64,000 nucleotides of DNA, from positions 19,684,038 to 19,748,037 of the forward strand of contig NC_092098.1 of NCBI RefSeq assembly GCF_045679555.1, read 5' to 3'. The notes under the pieces are model-generated. The model made no database searches. It had not been told where the DNA came from and saw only the letters and a list, made by a program, of their open reading frames with translations. The position numbers and the translations under genes were made by a program. How positions within the stretch are numbered: the first letter of the stretch is position 1; each line of letters opens with the position of its first letter. Shown here in pieces: positions 13,601-23,172 of this stretch. Source of the stretch: Salvelinus alpinus (lineage: Eukaryota > Chordata > Actinopteri > Salmoniformes > Salmonidae).

Positions 13601-16600
13601 GGGAAAGTGCCTAATTCCTTACATAAGGGAGAGCAGGCCATGTCCAGACTTTCCCGGTGACCTCAAATACCCTCAATAATGGCTGTAATAGAGAATGCGG
13701 GCAAGCGGGAGACCGGGGTTCAATTCCCCGATGGGGAGTATGGAGTAGGCTGTCCTTGTAAATAAGAATTTGTTCTTAACTGATTCCATATGTGTTACTT
13801 CATAGTTGTGATGTCTTAACTATATTCTACAATGTAGTGTTGGATTCAACATTGAGATATTAAATAAATGATAGAGAAGAAGCATAGAATATTAGGAGTG
13901 AAAGAGACGACTGGGTTTTATGTCAGAAGTTAATGGTTTTCTGTAGAAAGCCAGATGGCGTTGGAATGTGTTGGGGGACGGGAGGAGAGCACCGTGCTGA
14001 TACAGGAAAGACAGATGGACATCTGTGGATTAGGTAAGGAGGTGAGGTCAGATCCCCTTAAGCGAGTAATAAGGGTTTGGTATCCTGTTACCCTTTTCCT
14101 GTTGCACCATAAGATATAAGGATTGGAGGAGTGTCTTAAGTGGGATGTATATAACTGTGATGGTGAGAAATGTTTTGCTGTCTGAATACAGCTGTACAGA
14201 ACCTTTGGGAAGTATTAAACTTGGTTAAGCTTCTCTAGTGTCTGTGAGTCATTTACTCTGAAAAATAAGAACCTAACAGTAGAAGTTAAAATAAAGAAAT
14301 CCTGGAATGAGTAGGTGTCCAAACTTTTGATTGGTACTTGCTTAATTAATTTGATTAATTACAAATGTCGCAACAGTTGTTATTGTACCTGTCCCGCAGG
14401 TGTGATGATCGGATGAACCGATCCTGTGCAGGCGTTTTTACACATGGTCTGCCACTGCGAGGACGTTCAGCTGTCCGTCCTGTCTCCCTGTTGGGCTGTC
14501 TTAGGCGTCTCACAGTACGGATATTGCAATTTATTGCCCTGGCCACATCTGCAGTCCTCATGCCTCCTTGCAGCATGCCTCAGGCACATTCATGCAGATG
14601 AGCAGGGACCCTGGACATCTTTCTTTTGGTGTTTTTCAGAGTCAGTAGAAAGGCCTCTTTAGTGTCCTAAGTTTTCATAACTGTGACCTTCATTGCCTAC
14701 CGTCTGTAAGCCGTTAGTGTCTTAACGACCGTTCCACAAGTGCATGTTCATTAATTGTTTATGGTTCATTGAACATGCATGGAAAACAGTGTTAAACCCT
14801 TTACAATGAAGAGCTGTGAAGTTATTTGGATTTTTACAAATTATCTTTGAAAGACAATGTCCTGAAAAAGGGACATTTATTTTTTTGCTGAGTTTATGTG
14901 CACAACATAAAGAACCTATTTTAAAGGGGATTTATTTTGCTTCTCCATAGCCCATTCATTGAATAAAAATTCTAAAAGCAATTGCCTGTTAAGAACAGTT
15001 TCAATGCGTGATAAAAAAAAAGCTACAATTTTTATTGGTAATTGAAGCACCATTAAACTGCAGGCAACAGGCTATCAGCGCATCACCCACCACTTTACAA
15101 TGTGAACTGGAAGCAGTATGCATTTTGAAAAAGAAAACAAATTAATTGTTTGAAACCTGAATGTTTTACTTATATGATGAGGCATGTCTTAGCTTGCTTC
15201 AAAGCAGCCTATCTCTGCAGCGCTCCACCAATCATAGTGGTGACGAGAATGGACAGACAGAAGCCACACCAGAACAAAGTACTGAGAGATCCATGATGAA
15301 AGCCTGCTCCTAGAGGGCTCAGGACCTGACTGGGGAGAAGGTTCACCTTCCAACATGACAACGACCCTAAGCACACAGCCAAGACAACGCAGGAGTGGCT
15401 TCGGGACAAGTCTCTGAATGTCCTTGAGTGGACCAGCCAGAGCCCGGAGTTGAACACGATCTAACATCTCTGGAGCCACCTGAAAATAGCTGTGCAGCAA
15501 CGCTCCCCATCCAACCTGACAGAGCTTGAGAGGATCTGCAGAAAAAAATAATGGAGAAACTCGCCAAATACAGGTGTGCCAAGCTTGTAGCGTCATACCC
15601 AAGAAGACTAGAGGCTGTAATCGCTGCCAAATACCTAAGTAAAAAGCTGTAAAGTAACAAAAATGTGGAAAAAGTGAAGATGCATCTACCGTAGCTTTGA
15701 TTGCACTGTCAATATCATACTTTCAAAATCTTAGCAGGCAAGCAGTCATCATGAATCATGTCAACAATCTACTGGCAAATCCTTTTCAATCCTTGTCATA
15801 TGAAGATAAACTTAGATAAAACGTTTTGGTGCTCATCGGCCATTGGACAAACATTAAACAACAAGTTGGAAATCTCAAATTCAACAATGAGTGGTTTGGA
15901 AGGAATCAGTGGCTAACTGCAACCGTTGCAAAGCAATCACTATTTTGCTTCCCCTGCCTGCTATTCGGTGGAGGGCGTGTGGTCCAAGTCTGGGTTTAAG
16001 GCTGTCTTTTCCAAGCTTAAAAGATTAACATTCACATGCAACACTATGGGCCAGAAAAGGTTGAATACATTGGTCATGCTGTCAATCCAGCATGACTTCT
16101 GCCGCGTTCAAGACAAATGGATACTCGGAACTGGGTAATTTCAGACTTCAGTGAGTTCAAGACCTATGGGAACTCTGGAAAAAAACGAGCTCCAACTGGG
16201 AAAATACGTTTTGAACGGTGATCCAACTCAGAATTCCAAGTCGTGAACTCGGGCCTCTAGTTTTTTTCTGAGTTCCCAGTTGTCTTGAGCACCACAAATC
16301 CAGAGAATGCAAGACTTTGATGACAACGTTTCATGACAAAATTTGCCCAAAAGATGGAGCGCCGCGCCAACTTCCTGTTCAAGTGCGCGCAGCACAACGA
16401 TGACTCCAAAAATGTCTTGTATGCTGCTGCATAAATGATATAATATGCCAAGGAGATACGTATACTGTAGCTAAGAAAGTAATACTAAGTGTATGTTGTG
16501 TAGTAAGCTGTTAGTAGCCCATGTGCCTCACCCTAATAATTTGGTCCCTTTCCCCCTCAGAATTTAGCCTACTGTTCTGACTTGGTGGTGGTGCACATGT

Positions 16601-19600
16601 AGCCTATAGCATCTTTTAGAGAAATGTTATCATCGAATATTGAAAGCTTTCATTGTCTGCTTATATGACCCCGTTATTTATACCACGGTTCTGACTTGGT
16701 ATACAGGGCGAAAACTAAGAACAGCCCATGTTCTGAATTCTGTCGCTGTACATTTCAAAAGTCCCGAACAAATAGTTATATTGACTACGTCCGTCTTAGC
16801 TCGCTCATCAATGTCCTAATCAAAATTACAGATCGCCTCTTATCTCATCATTCCCTTATGCCATAGTTTGTACATCTCAATTGTAAGTAGAAACCACATT
16901 TGTTTAAGCAAGTCATCTATATCAGCTGTTTTTTAGTTTTTTTTTTTAAAGGCAGTAAATGAGGCTAAATGAACTGTTTCGCTGCCAGACAAGGCTCTGC
17001 TGAAAGCCAGGTGTAGCAGTGGTAAGAAATCACTCCATGGTGCTGAAAAGAAAGCTCTGCTGTTGGGACAGCTTTATGTAGACCCTAACAGTTTGTGGGC
17101 ACCGTTTGTCACCATTATAGTGCAATTCATGTATTGTTTAGTGGCTTTGCTGGAATGCATAAGTATATTAAAAAATAAAAAATGTTAAAGGAGTTTGCCC
17201 CACCAAGATTTACATGCCAAAATCGCCACTGTTCAAGGCACATTATCTTCACACATACAGTGGGGAGAACAAGTATTTGATACACTGCCGATATTGCAGG
17301 TTTTCCTACTTACAAAGCATGTAGAGGTCTGTAATTTTTATCATAGGTACACTTCAACTGTGAGAGACGGAATCTAAAACAAAAATCCAGAAAATCACAT
17401 TGTATGATTTTTAAGTAATTAATTTGCATTTTATTGCATGACATAAGTATTTGATCACCTACCAACCAGTAAGAATTCCGGCTCTCACAGACCTGTTAGT
17501 TTTTCTTTAAGAAGCCCTCCTGTTCTCCACTCATTACCTGTATTAACTGCACCTGTTTGAACTCGTTACCTGTATAAAAGACACCTGTCCACAACCTCAA
17601 TCAAACAGACTCCAACCTCTCCACAATGGCCAAGACCAGAGAGCTGTGTAAGGATATCAGGGTTAAATTGTAGACCTGCACAAGGCTGGGATGGGCTACA
17701 GGACAATAGGCAAGCAGCTTGGTGAGAAGGCAACAACTGTTGGCGCAATTATTAGAAAATGGAAGAAGTTCAAGATGATGGTCAATCACCCTCGGTCTGG
17801 GGCTCCATGCAAGATCTCACCTCGTGGGGCATCAATGATCATGAGGAAGGTGAGGGATCAGCCAGAACTACACGGCAGGACCTGGTCAATGACCTGAAGA
17901 GAGCTGGGACCACAGTCTCAAAGAAAACCATTAGTAACACACTACGCCGTCATGGATTAAAATCCTGCAGCGCACGCAAGGTCCCCCTGCTCAAGCCAGC
18001 GCATGTCCAGGCCCGTCTGAAGTTTGCCAATGACCATCTGGATGATCCAGAGGAGGAATGGGAGAAGGTCATGTGGTCTGTTGAGACAAAAATAGAGCTT
18101 TTTGGTCTAAACTCCACTCGCCGTGTTTGGAGGAAGAAGAAGGATGAGTACAACCCCAAGATCACCATCCCAACCGTGAAGCATGGAGGTGGAAACATCA
18201 TTCTTTGGGGATGCTTTTCTGTAAAGGGGACAGGACGACTGCACCGTATTGAGGGGAGGATGGATGGGGCCATGTATCGCGAGATCTTGGCCAACAACCT
18301 CCTTCCCTCAGTAAGAGCATTGAAGATGGGTCGTGGCTGGGTCTTCCAGCATGACAACGACCCGAAACACACAGCCAGGGCAACTAAGGAGTGGCTCCAT
18401 AAGAAGCATCTCAAGGTCCTGGAGTGGCCTAGCCAGTCTCCAGACCTGAACCCAATAGAAAATCTTTGGAGGGAGCTGAAAGTCCGTATTGCCCAGCGAC
18501 AGCCCCGAAACCTGAAGGATCTGGAGAAGGTCTGTATGGAGGAGTGGGCCAAAATCCCTGCTGCAGTGTGTGCAAACCTGGTCAAGAACTACAGGAAACG
18601 TATGATCTCTGTAATTGCAAACAAAGGTTTCTGTACCAAATATTAAGTTCTGCTTTTCTGATGTATCAAATACTTATGTCATGCAATAAAATGCAAATTA
18701 ATTACTTAAAAATCATACAATGTGATTTTCTGGATTTTTGTTTTAGATTCCGTCTCTCACAGTTGAAGTGTACCTATGATAAAAATTACAGACCTCTACA
18801 TGCTTTGTAAGTAGGAAAACCTGCAAAATCGGCAGTGTATCAAATACTTGTTCTCCCCACTGTATTTAAGATACTGTTCACTGACAGCAGCAACTCAATA
18901 ATCAGCTGGGACTATTGCCACCGGCGCTGCCCAAATTGCGGGCACCCCCAAATAGGCATAGGTCTACGAGTTTATGATTTAAAACAATTCACAGCTATTT
19001 TTCTTTTAATAAGTTAATGATTATCAATTCCGCTGTGGCCAAGTCATATTTCCATTTACTTTCCTATTGGATCCACCGCTATGCCATTTCTCTCCTGTGC
19101 TATTGGTTTTCATCTCAACTTTCTATTGATGTCCAGAAGCCAAAGACACCATACTGTACTAGTCATAATAGCAACCCATCCTAGTTGTTGCATCTTTAGA
19201 TTAACCCTCTATTCTAAGTTTCTAACATATGGAACCGCTATAAGGTTTGCTGTTTAGAATGTTGTTTTCCCACGAATTGCATTTTGGCAATTGCTTGAAA
19301 ATGAAGTTCTATTGTCTGCTTCATCACAGGAGTTACACGTTATGTTAAAATGCATTAACATAATCCAAATGTGATGCATGTCATTCTGAGCACCATGGGT
19401 GGACGCCCTAATGGGTTCTTAAAGGCGCTGCATGGTCAATCCGCCTTCTGTATTGGCCGTGCAGCATTTACAGACACAAGGGCATTCATACCTCTTCCAC
19501 TTCGCGGAGAAGTGCAGAGCTGTTGTCAAGGAAGTGAGTTTGTGTTTCCAGGACCTCCTGCCCCCACCTAATGTCAACCAATCATGTCAATGCAGAGCTA

Positions 19601-20722
19601 TATGGAGCCCACCGCATTGTTACAAAATGTGGGCAGCGCATGGTGATGCAGTACAGAGCTCAATAAGGCCTCTGTATGCCTCCTGAGGCTCAGCAATTTA
19701 CACATCCTCCATATGGAGTCTCTGACCACATTTTCGGTTCAAGCACAAATTGTCTCTTACAATTAAAATTTCTCAAATGGCCGGTAAATGTAAATCTTCC
19801 CGGTCAAGATTTTGTCCAGTGCCACATTATATGCTCATGATGCACTGGATCAGGATTTACACACTGTATGAAAGGCTTTGTATTATTTTTAAAAAATCCA
19901 ATACATTATTCATGGTTCTATTCAATGTGTAGAAGTACAGTAGCAAGCTTATGGGCTCCGCAGTAAAGGATATATCTTTGCCGTTATCGTTTTCCACTTC
20001 AACATCTTCCATCGTTTCAAAGTATTGACTCCAGGACAGAGGGGAGAAGTCTCTCTTCCGTCCAGGTCTGTCTCAGGTGGAGTATAAGAAACAGGAAGAT
20101 TATTTTAAACAAACAGTGTAGTCAGTCCTACATTATCCCCTAGTTCAAGCACAGTAGTACACACTCAAATAACAATAGTGATGAATATGGAGGCAGCACA
20201 ACCCATAAAAGAGTCGTAGCTAGCAAGCTTAGCAACTGCTTTCAGAACGGTCACTTGACTCGGACTCAAGTTACTGATGATGACAGCCTTCTGACCTGTC
20301 AAAACCAGCTGTCTGTCGCACTTGAATGGAACAACAAGTGAATAAGACCATTGTTCACGACAAGATAATACAATTGAAACGCCTCACTAGTTTCAGTACC
20401 CAATGTCAACTGTCAGATAGATTGAACTGTTACTTTAGCTAGCTTGCTAACCTTACCCATTTAGCTTGCTAGCAATGTTGTGAACTTAGCTAGCTAGCTT
20501 TGCCACAGTTAAAAATAGAAAGAGACTTGTTGGCTCATGTTAGTCAGCTATGCATTCTCCAGTTGCAGTGCTTAGTCACAACTATCAGAGAAAACCTCGC
20601 CAAGCACCTCAACTACTGTACTGACTATGAACTCACCCCATTCTCATTTTAGACCCAGACTGCAAACCTCCTGGCACGGGAGGTCTGGAGGCTAACAAAT
20701 TCAAATGCAGCTGTTTCTCCAT
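1610..20722 (-). CDS. ppme1: protein phosphatase methylesterase 1, 12 exons, 3' partial
   Basis: Serine hydrolase of the alpha/beta type that removes the methyl ester from the C-terminal leucine of the PP2A catalytic subunit. Coding exons in gene order: 20637-20722, 19974-20067, 10512-10604, 6806-6863, 6639-6690, 5988-6142, 5687-5777, 5516-5581, 5319-5445, 2036-2162, 1861-1905, 1610-1674. All junctions keep frame and sum to 1059 nt, 353 codons. Residues seen: oxyanion-loop [14 protein letters not shown] (exon 3), nucleophile elbow GHSMGG with Ser151 (exon 6), Asp176 in CVIDVVEG, His344 in [11 protein letters not shown] (exon 12), and an acidic Glu run in exon 9. Each catalytic residue sits five positions before its human counterpart. 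The start ATG gives MEKQLHL, like the vertebrate N-terminus. The final exon, about 28 codons in the human protein, is not in the window. The long exon-free gaps are transposon-filled. Identity is very secure. Confidence 0.96.
2180..2312 (-). mobile_element. SINE, 5'-truncated
   Basis: On the minus strand this reads a SINE body fragment followed by the tail GAATTTGTTCTTAACTGACC and TTGCCTAGTTAAATAAA. The same tail occurs at 9890-9925 and 13760-13782. Salmonid SINE families are known to share a 3' tail with a LINE that mobilises them. It lies in the ppme1 intron directly upstream of exon 10. Confidence 0.6.
2549..3294 (-). mobile_element. Tc1-like element, internally deleted
   Basis: Terminal inverted repeats ACTGAACAAAAATGTAAACG (left) and its near-complement ending TTTTTTGTTCAGT (right), next to TA dinucleotides, mark a Tc1/mariner element of about 750 bp. 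The minus strand at 2985-2722 keeps the N-terminal helix-turn-helix part of a transposase ([20 protein letters not shown], then RPPNRRPRV), and the DDE catalytic part is gone. It sits in the ppme1 intron between exons 9 and 10 and cannot move by itself. Confidence 0.75.
3635..5253 (+). mobile_element. Tc1-like transposon with decayed transposase
   Basis: TA-flanked element. The left end CAGTACATTCGGAAAGTATT matches in reverse the right end GAATACTTTCCAAATGCACTG. Transposase pieces run in different frames over about 4018-4945, for example [19 protein letters not shown] and [19 protein letters not shown] (both near 4450-4570), then [16 protein letters not shown] remains near 4790. There are stops and frameshifts throughout. 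From about 4950 to 5205 the sequence is not that expected of this family and may be a further insertion or replacement. It sits in the ppme1 intron between exons 9 and 10. Confidence 0.8.
7140..7152 (+). promoter_or_regulatory. CTCF-type motif inside a transposon
   Basis: CCACCAGAGGGCA agrees with every position of the core CTCF consensus CCASYAGRKGGCR. It lies in the repeat beginning at 7012, so it would be carried with that family. Sequence match only. Confidence 0.3.
7648..9473. mobile_element. TTAA-flanked non-autonomous element (piggyBac-like)
   Basis: The segment opens TTAACTTCTTGGAACT and closes GCAGTAGAGGTTAA, so a TTAA lies at both ends with short inverted termini (CTTCT against CCTCT on the complement). 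TTAA target duplication is the hallmark of piggyBac-type elements. No transposase frame is present; open frames at 8608-8790 and 8868-9107 have no recognisable content. A low-complexity G run lies near 9420-9435. I remember this sequence as an abundant salmonid repeat, but its class is inferred from the ends only. Confidence 0.45.
9673..9932 (+). mobile_element. tRNA-derived SINE, copy 1
   Basis: A tRNA-like T-arm GGGGTTCAATTCCCC (about 9834-9848) provides a B box. The segment ends with the shared SINE tail GAATTTGTTCTTAACTGAC and TTGCCTAGTTAAATAAAGG. A second copy, over 95 percent alike by eye, lies split at 11815-13782. Confidence 0.55.
11815..13782 (+). mobile_element. SINE, copy 2, split by a hAT-like element
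   Basis: Sequence 11815-11843 plus 13589-13782 repeats that at 9673-9910, including the T-arm GGGGTTCAATTCCCC and the tail up to TTCTTAACTGA. The tail then stops short and joins the end of a different Tc1 family at 13783. The split is made by the element at 11844-13580. Confidence 0.55.
11844..13580. mobile_element. hAT-like non-autonomous transposon, 1737 bp
   Basis: Perfect 17-bp terminal inverted repeat TAGAGGTCGACCGATTA / TAATCGGTCGACCTCTA, flanked on both sides by the 8-bp direct repeat ATACATAC (11836-11843 and 13581-13588). An 8-bp target duplication is typical of hAT elements. The CCGATTAATCGG motif recurs in the sub-terminal parts on both sides. Two internal stretches near 12170-12420 and 12470-12730 are related to one another. 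No transposase frame is visible. Confidence 0.75.
13783..14335 (+). mobile_element. 3' end of another Tc1-like family, interrupted
   Basis: 13783-13837 (TTCCATATGTGTTACTTCAT, TTCTACAATGTAG) and 14279-14335 (AATAAAGAAA, GAATGAGTAGGTGTCC, AAACTTTTGATTGGTACT) read as the continuous 3' end of a salmonid Tc1-like family. They are separated by the solo LTR. The rest of this element is missing. Confidence 0.55.
13838..14278 (+). mobile_element. solo LTR of an endogenous retrovirus-like element
   Basis: A 441-bp segment begins TGTTGGATTCAACA and ends ACCTAACA, has TG...CA termini and is flanked by a 4-bp direct repeat GTAG (13834-13837 and 14279-14282). Inside are a TATA-like GTATATAA near 14147 and an ATTAAA poly(A) signal near 14214, in LTR order. 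There is no internal region, so recombination between two LTRs has probably removed it. Confidence 0.7.
15208..15681 (+). pseudogene. Tc1 transposase fragment
   Basis: The plus strand holds a broken C-terminal half of a transposase of the family at 3635: CTCCACCAATCATAGTGG, then a [22 protein letters not shown] block (about 15350-15410) and AACGCTCCCCATCCAACCTG. Both ends of the element are missing. The right side joins directly to the dispersed repeat at 15682. Confidence 0.65.
15682..17160 (+). repeat. dispersed 2-kb repeat, copy 1
   Basis: This stretch recurs, reversed, at 47105-52570 and, forward, at 61020-63650. It contains the shared blocks CAATGAGTGGTTTGGAAGG, GTCAATCCAGCATGACTTCT and GTTCTGACTTGGTG. 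No coding potential holds across copies. The family is unidentified; the three copies differ by many small changes and this one is the only copy without an internal insertion. Confidence 0.7.
17258..18862 (+). mobile_element. Tc1-like transposon with 200-bp inverted repeats, nearly complete
   Basis: A 1605-bp element with TA on each side. Its inverted repeats run about 200 bp (17258-17456 and 18664-18862), opening CAGTGGGGAGAACAAGTATT. The transposase starts [12 protein letters not shown] at 17626, meets a stop at about 17672, shifts frame near 17862, and is then open from about 17870 to 18646 (ending NKGFCTKY). The bipartite DNA-binding region, GHGGG-like [23 protein letters not shown] and the final [15 protein letters not shown] are kept. 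The first catalytic position reads WSVETK where the family has WSDETK, so Asp is replaced by Val. It is inactive, in the ppme1 AT-AC intron. Confidence 0.88.
18863..19973. other. intron sequence without recognised content
   Basis: About 1.1 kb at the 5' side of the ppme1 AT-AC intron. Short open frames here show no family features and no repeat was recognised. Confidence 0.5.
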
Positions 20723-21015
20723 TCAATCGAACGCGGGGCCAAGGCCGTTCAGTCAACTACCAAATCTTGCCCCTCCTTCGAACCAACCATACGCTACGAT
20801 TTTTCTTCCAATACCGGGTAGCTTTTTCGCAGCAACAAATTGAAAGGAAATCTGCAAATGCAGCTAATATTGTTCTCATTTCACGACACAACCAATCCTC
20901 TCCCACAACCCGTTTGCCACATTGCACTCTGGGATATGTCTGCACACTGTACACCATTCTCAACTAAAACATCGAGATACAGACATACAAAAACTACATT
21001 TCCCGGAAACATGGC
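20723..21015 (-). promoter_or_regulatory. ppme1 promoter region with two ZNF143-type motifs
   Basis: Upstream of the ppme1 ATG (20722) lie two matches to the ZNF143/SBF motif ACTACAnnnCCCAGAATGC: ACTACATTTCCCGGAAAC at 20993-21010 on the plus strand, and TGCACTCTGGGATATGTC at 20923-20940 in the opposite sense. A CCAAT stands at 20892. There is no clear TATA box. Such motifs are common in promoters of housekeeping genes. Confidence 0.5.
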
Positions 21016-21118
21016 TTGACATATGTAAATAGTAAAAGATGACGTAATCATTTTTACAGAAATTATAATCATTATCATAATACCAACGGTTATAATCATA
21101 ATAATCATAACTGGAAAC

Positions 21119-21120
21119 CT

Positions 21121-21157
<37 letters not shown>
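21119..21157. repeat. (ATC)n trinucleotide microsatellite
   Basis: About twelve CAT/ATC units in a row, after an irregular ATAATCAT-rich stretch from 21058. Confidence 0.9.
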
Positions 21158-21158
<1 letters not shown>

Positions 21159-23024
21159 CTGGGGTGCAAGTTAATGTAATACCTCTATGGGTGAAAGGCA
21201 TCAGTTCCCTGCATAGAGGTATGTACCCCTTTGTGTGCAAGTGTGCATCAATAAAAGGAGGTAAAGTATATTACTGGTAGGCACTACCATACAGTAACCA
21301 GTAGAAGGCAGTGTGATGCAGGGCAGAGATGAGCAGTGCCCTTTTTATACACACCTGAATTCTGACATGTGCAATGATGTGTGTATGTTCTTGTGTGTCT
21401 GTGGTAACAGGGATTGTTACACCATGCCATCATCATCATCATTCTTCAATCTGCCCCATCATTCCCTTCCCCCCTGACCAGGATGAAGGTTGATATTTCT
21501 GAGATTCCGTTGTGAGGTGCTGAATGCCATGAGGTAACAGCACACATATTATGTAGTCATGGAGAACACAGGCAACAACCCCGGTTACTGCTATGTCCTT
21601 CAGTTAACCTTCTATACTCAAACAGATGTCTTCCTCTATCCTGAAAGTATGCAAACTGTCATTAATGAAAATAGAGTCATCCCCTATGTATATGGTCATG
21701 TCATCTATTAAATTACCTAGGTGACTCCTACTACTAGAGAATATCCCTCACTGCAACAAAGCACTAGAGGGCAATACAGAAGATATTATCAGAGCTCAAC
21801 TACAGACCAGTATAACCCTGTAGAGCTCTCTCAGGAACAAACTGTCCTTGGCTACAGTGAGTGACTGAGTAATAGATAAATTATTGTTAACGGTTCCCCT
21901 CTACACTGTACATAAAGTACATACAGTATAACACCCTCTGTTTCCGTATCATAACTCAGCAGACATAACAGTTGTTGGTGACGTTGTGGCTTATTGATGT
22001 GATAGAGAATATAAAGCTGTGGTTTGATAACTTCCTGGCACTGTTAACTTGAAAGAGGTGGTGGGAGACTATCATTGAGCACAGACATAAACACATACAC
22101 ACTCTCTTGCTCGCTTCAAGCACGAACACACACTCAAGAAGTCTTTCAGATGTCAGCTGTGAAGCTCTCCAGTGTTTAAAGGGCCTCTCATACTAGTAAT
22201 ACTAGTGACACAGAAGGAAATAAACCGTCAGGCTTATAGAATCAGAGTTTTACATGGAACAAACAAATCCCCAATGTTCCTCAGAGGAACCTATTTCCCT
22301 GTATCACAGCATTTACTTTCTGCACATGCAGCAGGTGCTCAATGTACCACATGTATACTGTATGTACTTTTACCCATTACTGAATCAGCGTACAAGGCCT
22401 TGTAGACATTTTGATTCCAATATGTTTTATATAGTATCAGTGAAACCAAGTGCTGGCAGGCAGACTCTGGCTGCTATTGCCATGGTTTTCATGTAGAGAT
22501 ATAGTGCACAACACTAATCAGTAGGCAGTAGGTGCTGCCCTAAATGCTTAGGAGACTGAACAAACACCTACTTCCGAATGCTTGCAGAGCATCCATTTTC
22601 TAATATAGTGAGTCAAGAAACACCCTTCTCCTTTGTTTACTCAGTTTGCCATGTAGAGGAGCAATGCTGTACTGAAGTGACTATTGCTACGAGAGGACAT
22701 GATTTGATTTTAACAGACAGTACTAGTATCTGCCACCCCAGACTATTATTTATCCTCACTCGGTGTTGCTGTATTTTGTTTTGCTGTATATCACATTTAT
22801 GTGAGTTTGTTTTGTCTCACCTTTTATTTATGCAAGAAGGAAATATCCTTTTGGTTGACTCAATCTAATTCTGATGATTGATGTTTGATCCAGTTTGTAA
22901 AGACCAAAACAGTGTTCCTCTTAATTTAGCCTCTTGATGGGCTGCAATTGTGTATACACATTCCACTCTCTCTCTTGCCTTTCCTATGCATCAAGGGGAA
23001 GAATGAACAGATGTTGCTCTAAAC
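21158..23024. other. intergenic, no gene seen
   Basis: Nothing with gene or transposon features was recognised. Short open frames (22172-22496, 22578-22868) look random in composition. Confidence 0.5.
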
Positions 23025-23146
23025 CAGTGGTTCCCAAACCTTTTATAGTCCCGTACCATTTCAAACATTCAACCTCCAGCTGCGTACCCCCTCTAGCACC
23101 AGGGTCAGCACACTCTCAAATGTTGTTTTTTCCCATCATTGCAAGC

Positions 23147-23172
23147 CTGCCACACACACACACACACACACT
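23147..23172. repeat. (CA)n microsatellite
   Basis: A short CA run in the left sub-terminal part of the hAT element. Confidence 0.85.

Larger units (their letters stand above)
10836..14894 (-). mobile_element. Tc1-like transposon, split by later insertions
   Basis: Ends AACTCAGCAAAAAA (left) and TTTTTTGCTGAGTT (right), each beside TA. The minus strand begins a transposase at 14576 ([42 protein letters not shown]), breaks at about 14385, and resumes at about 11809 with [20 protein letters not shown] and later [19 protein letters not shown] and [19 protein letters not shown]. Two long G runs, near 11007 and 11190, cause further frame breaks. The 2.57-kb interior (11812-14385) holds a SINE copy with a hAT-like element, a Tc1 tail and a solo LTR. 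A copy of the same family starts at 38037. Confidence 0.8.
10605..19973 (-). other. ppme1: U12-type AT-AC intron of ppme1 (intron 2)
   Basis: On the minus strand exon 2 ends ...GGCAAAGAT and the intron opens ATATCCTTTA, the U12-type 5' splice site. The far end holds TTCCTTGAC (10623-10615), the U12 branch-site consensus, whose adenosine at 10616 is 11 nt before the terminal AC at 10606-10605. Exon 3 then reads ACG TTC AGA, so Asp-Thr-Phe-Arg-Ile is continuous as in the vertebrate protein. No GT-AG pair at this junction would keep that frame. The intron is 9369 bp, of which most is transposon sequence. Confidence 0.88.

Noticed and set aside
17950..18585. 211-codon frame on the minus strand
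   Set aside because: Antisense of the Tc1 transposase at 17258-18862.
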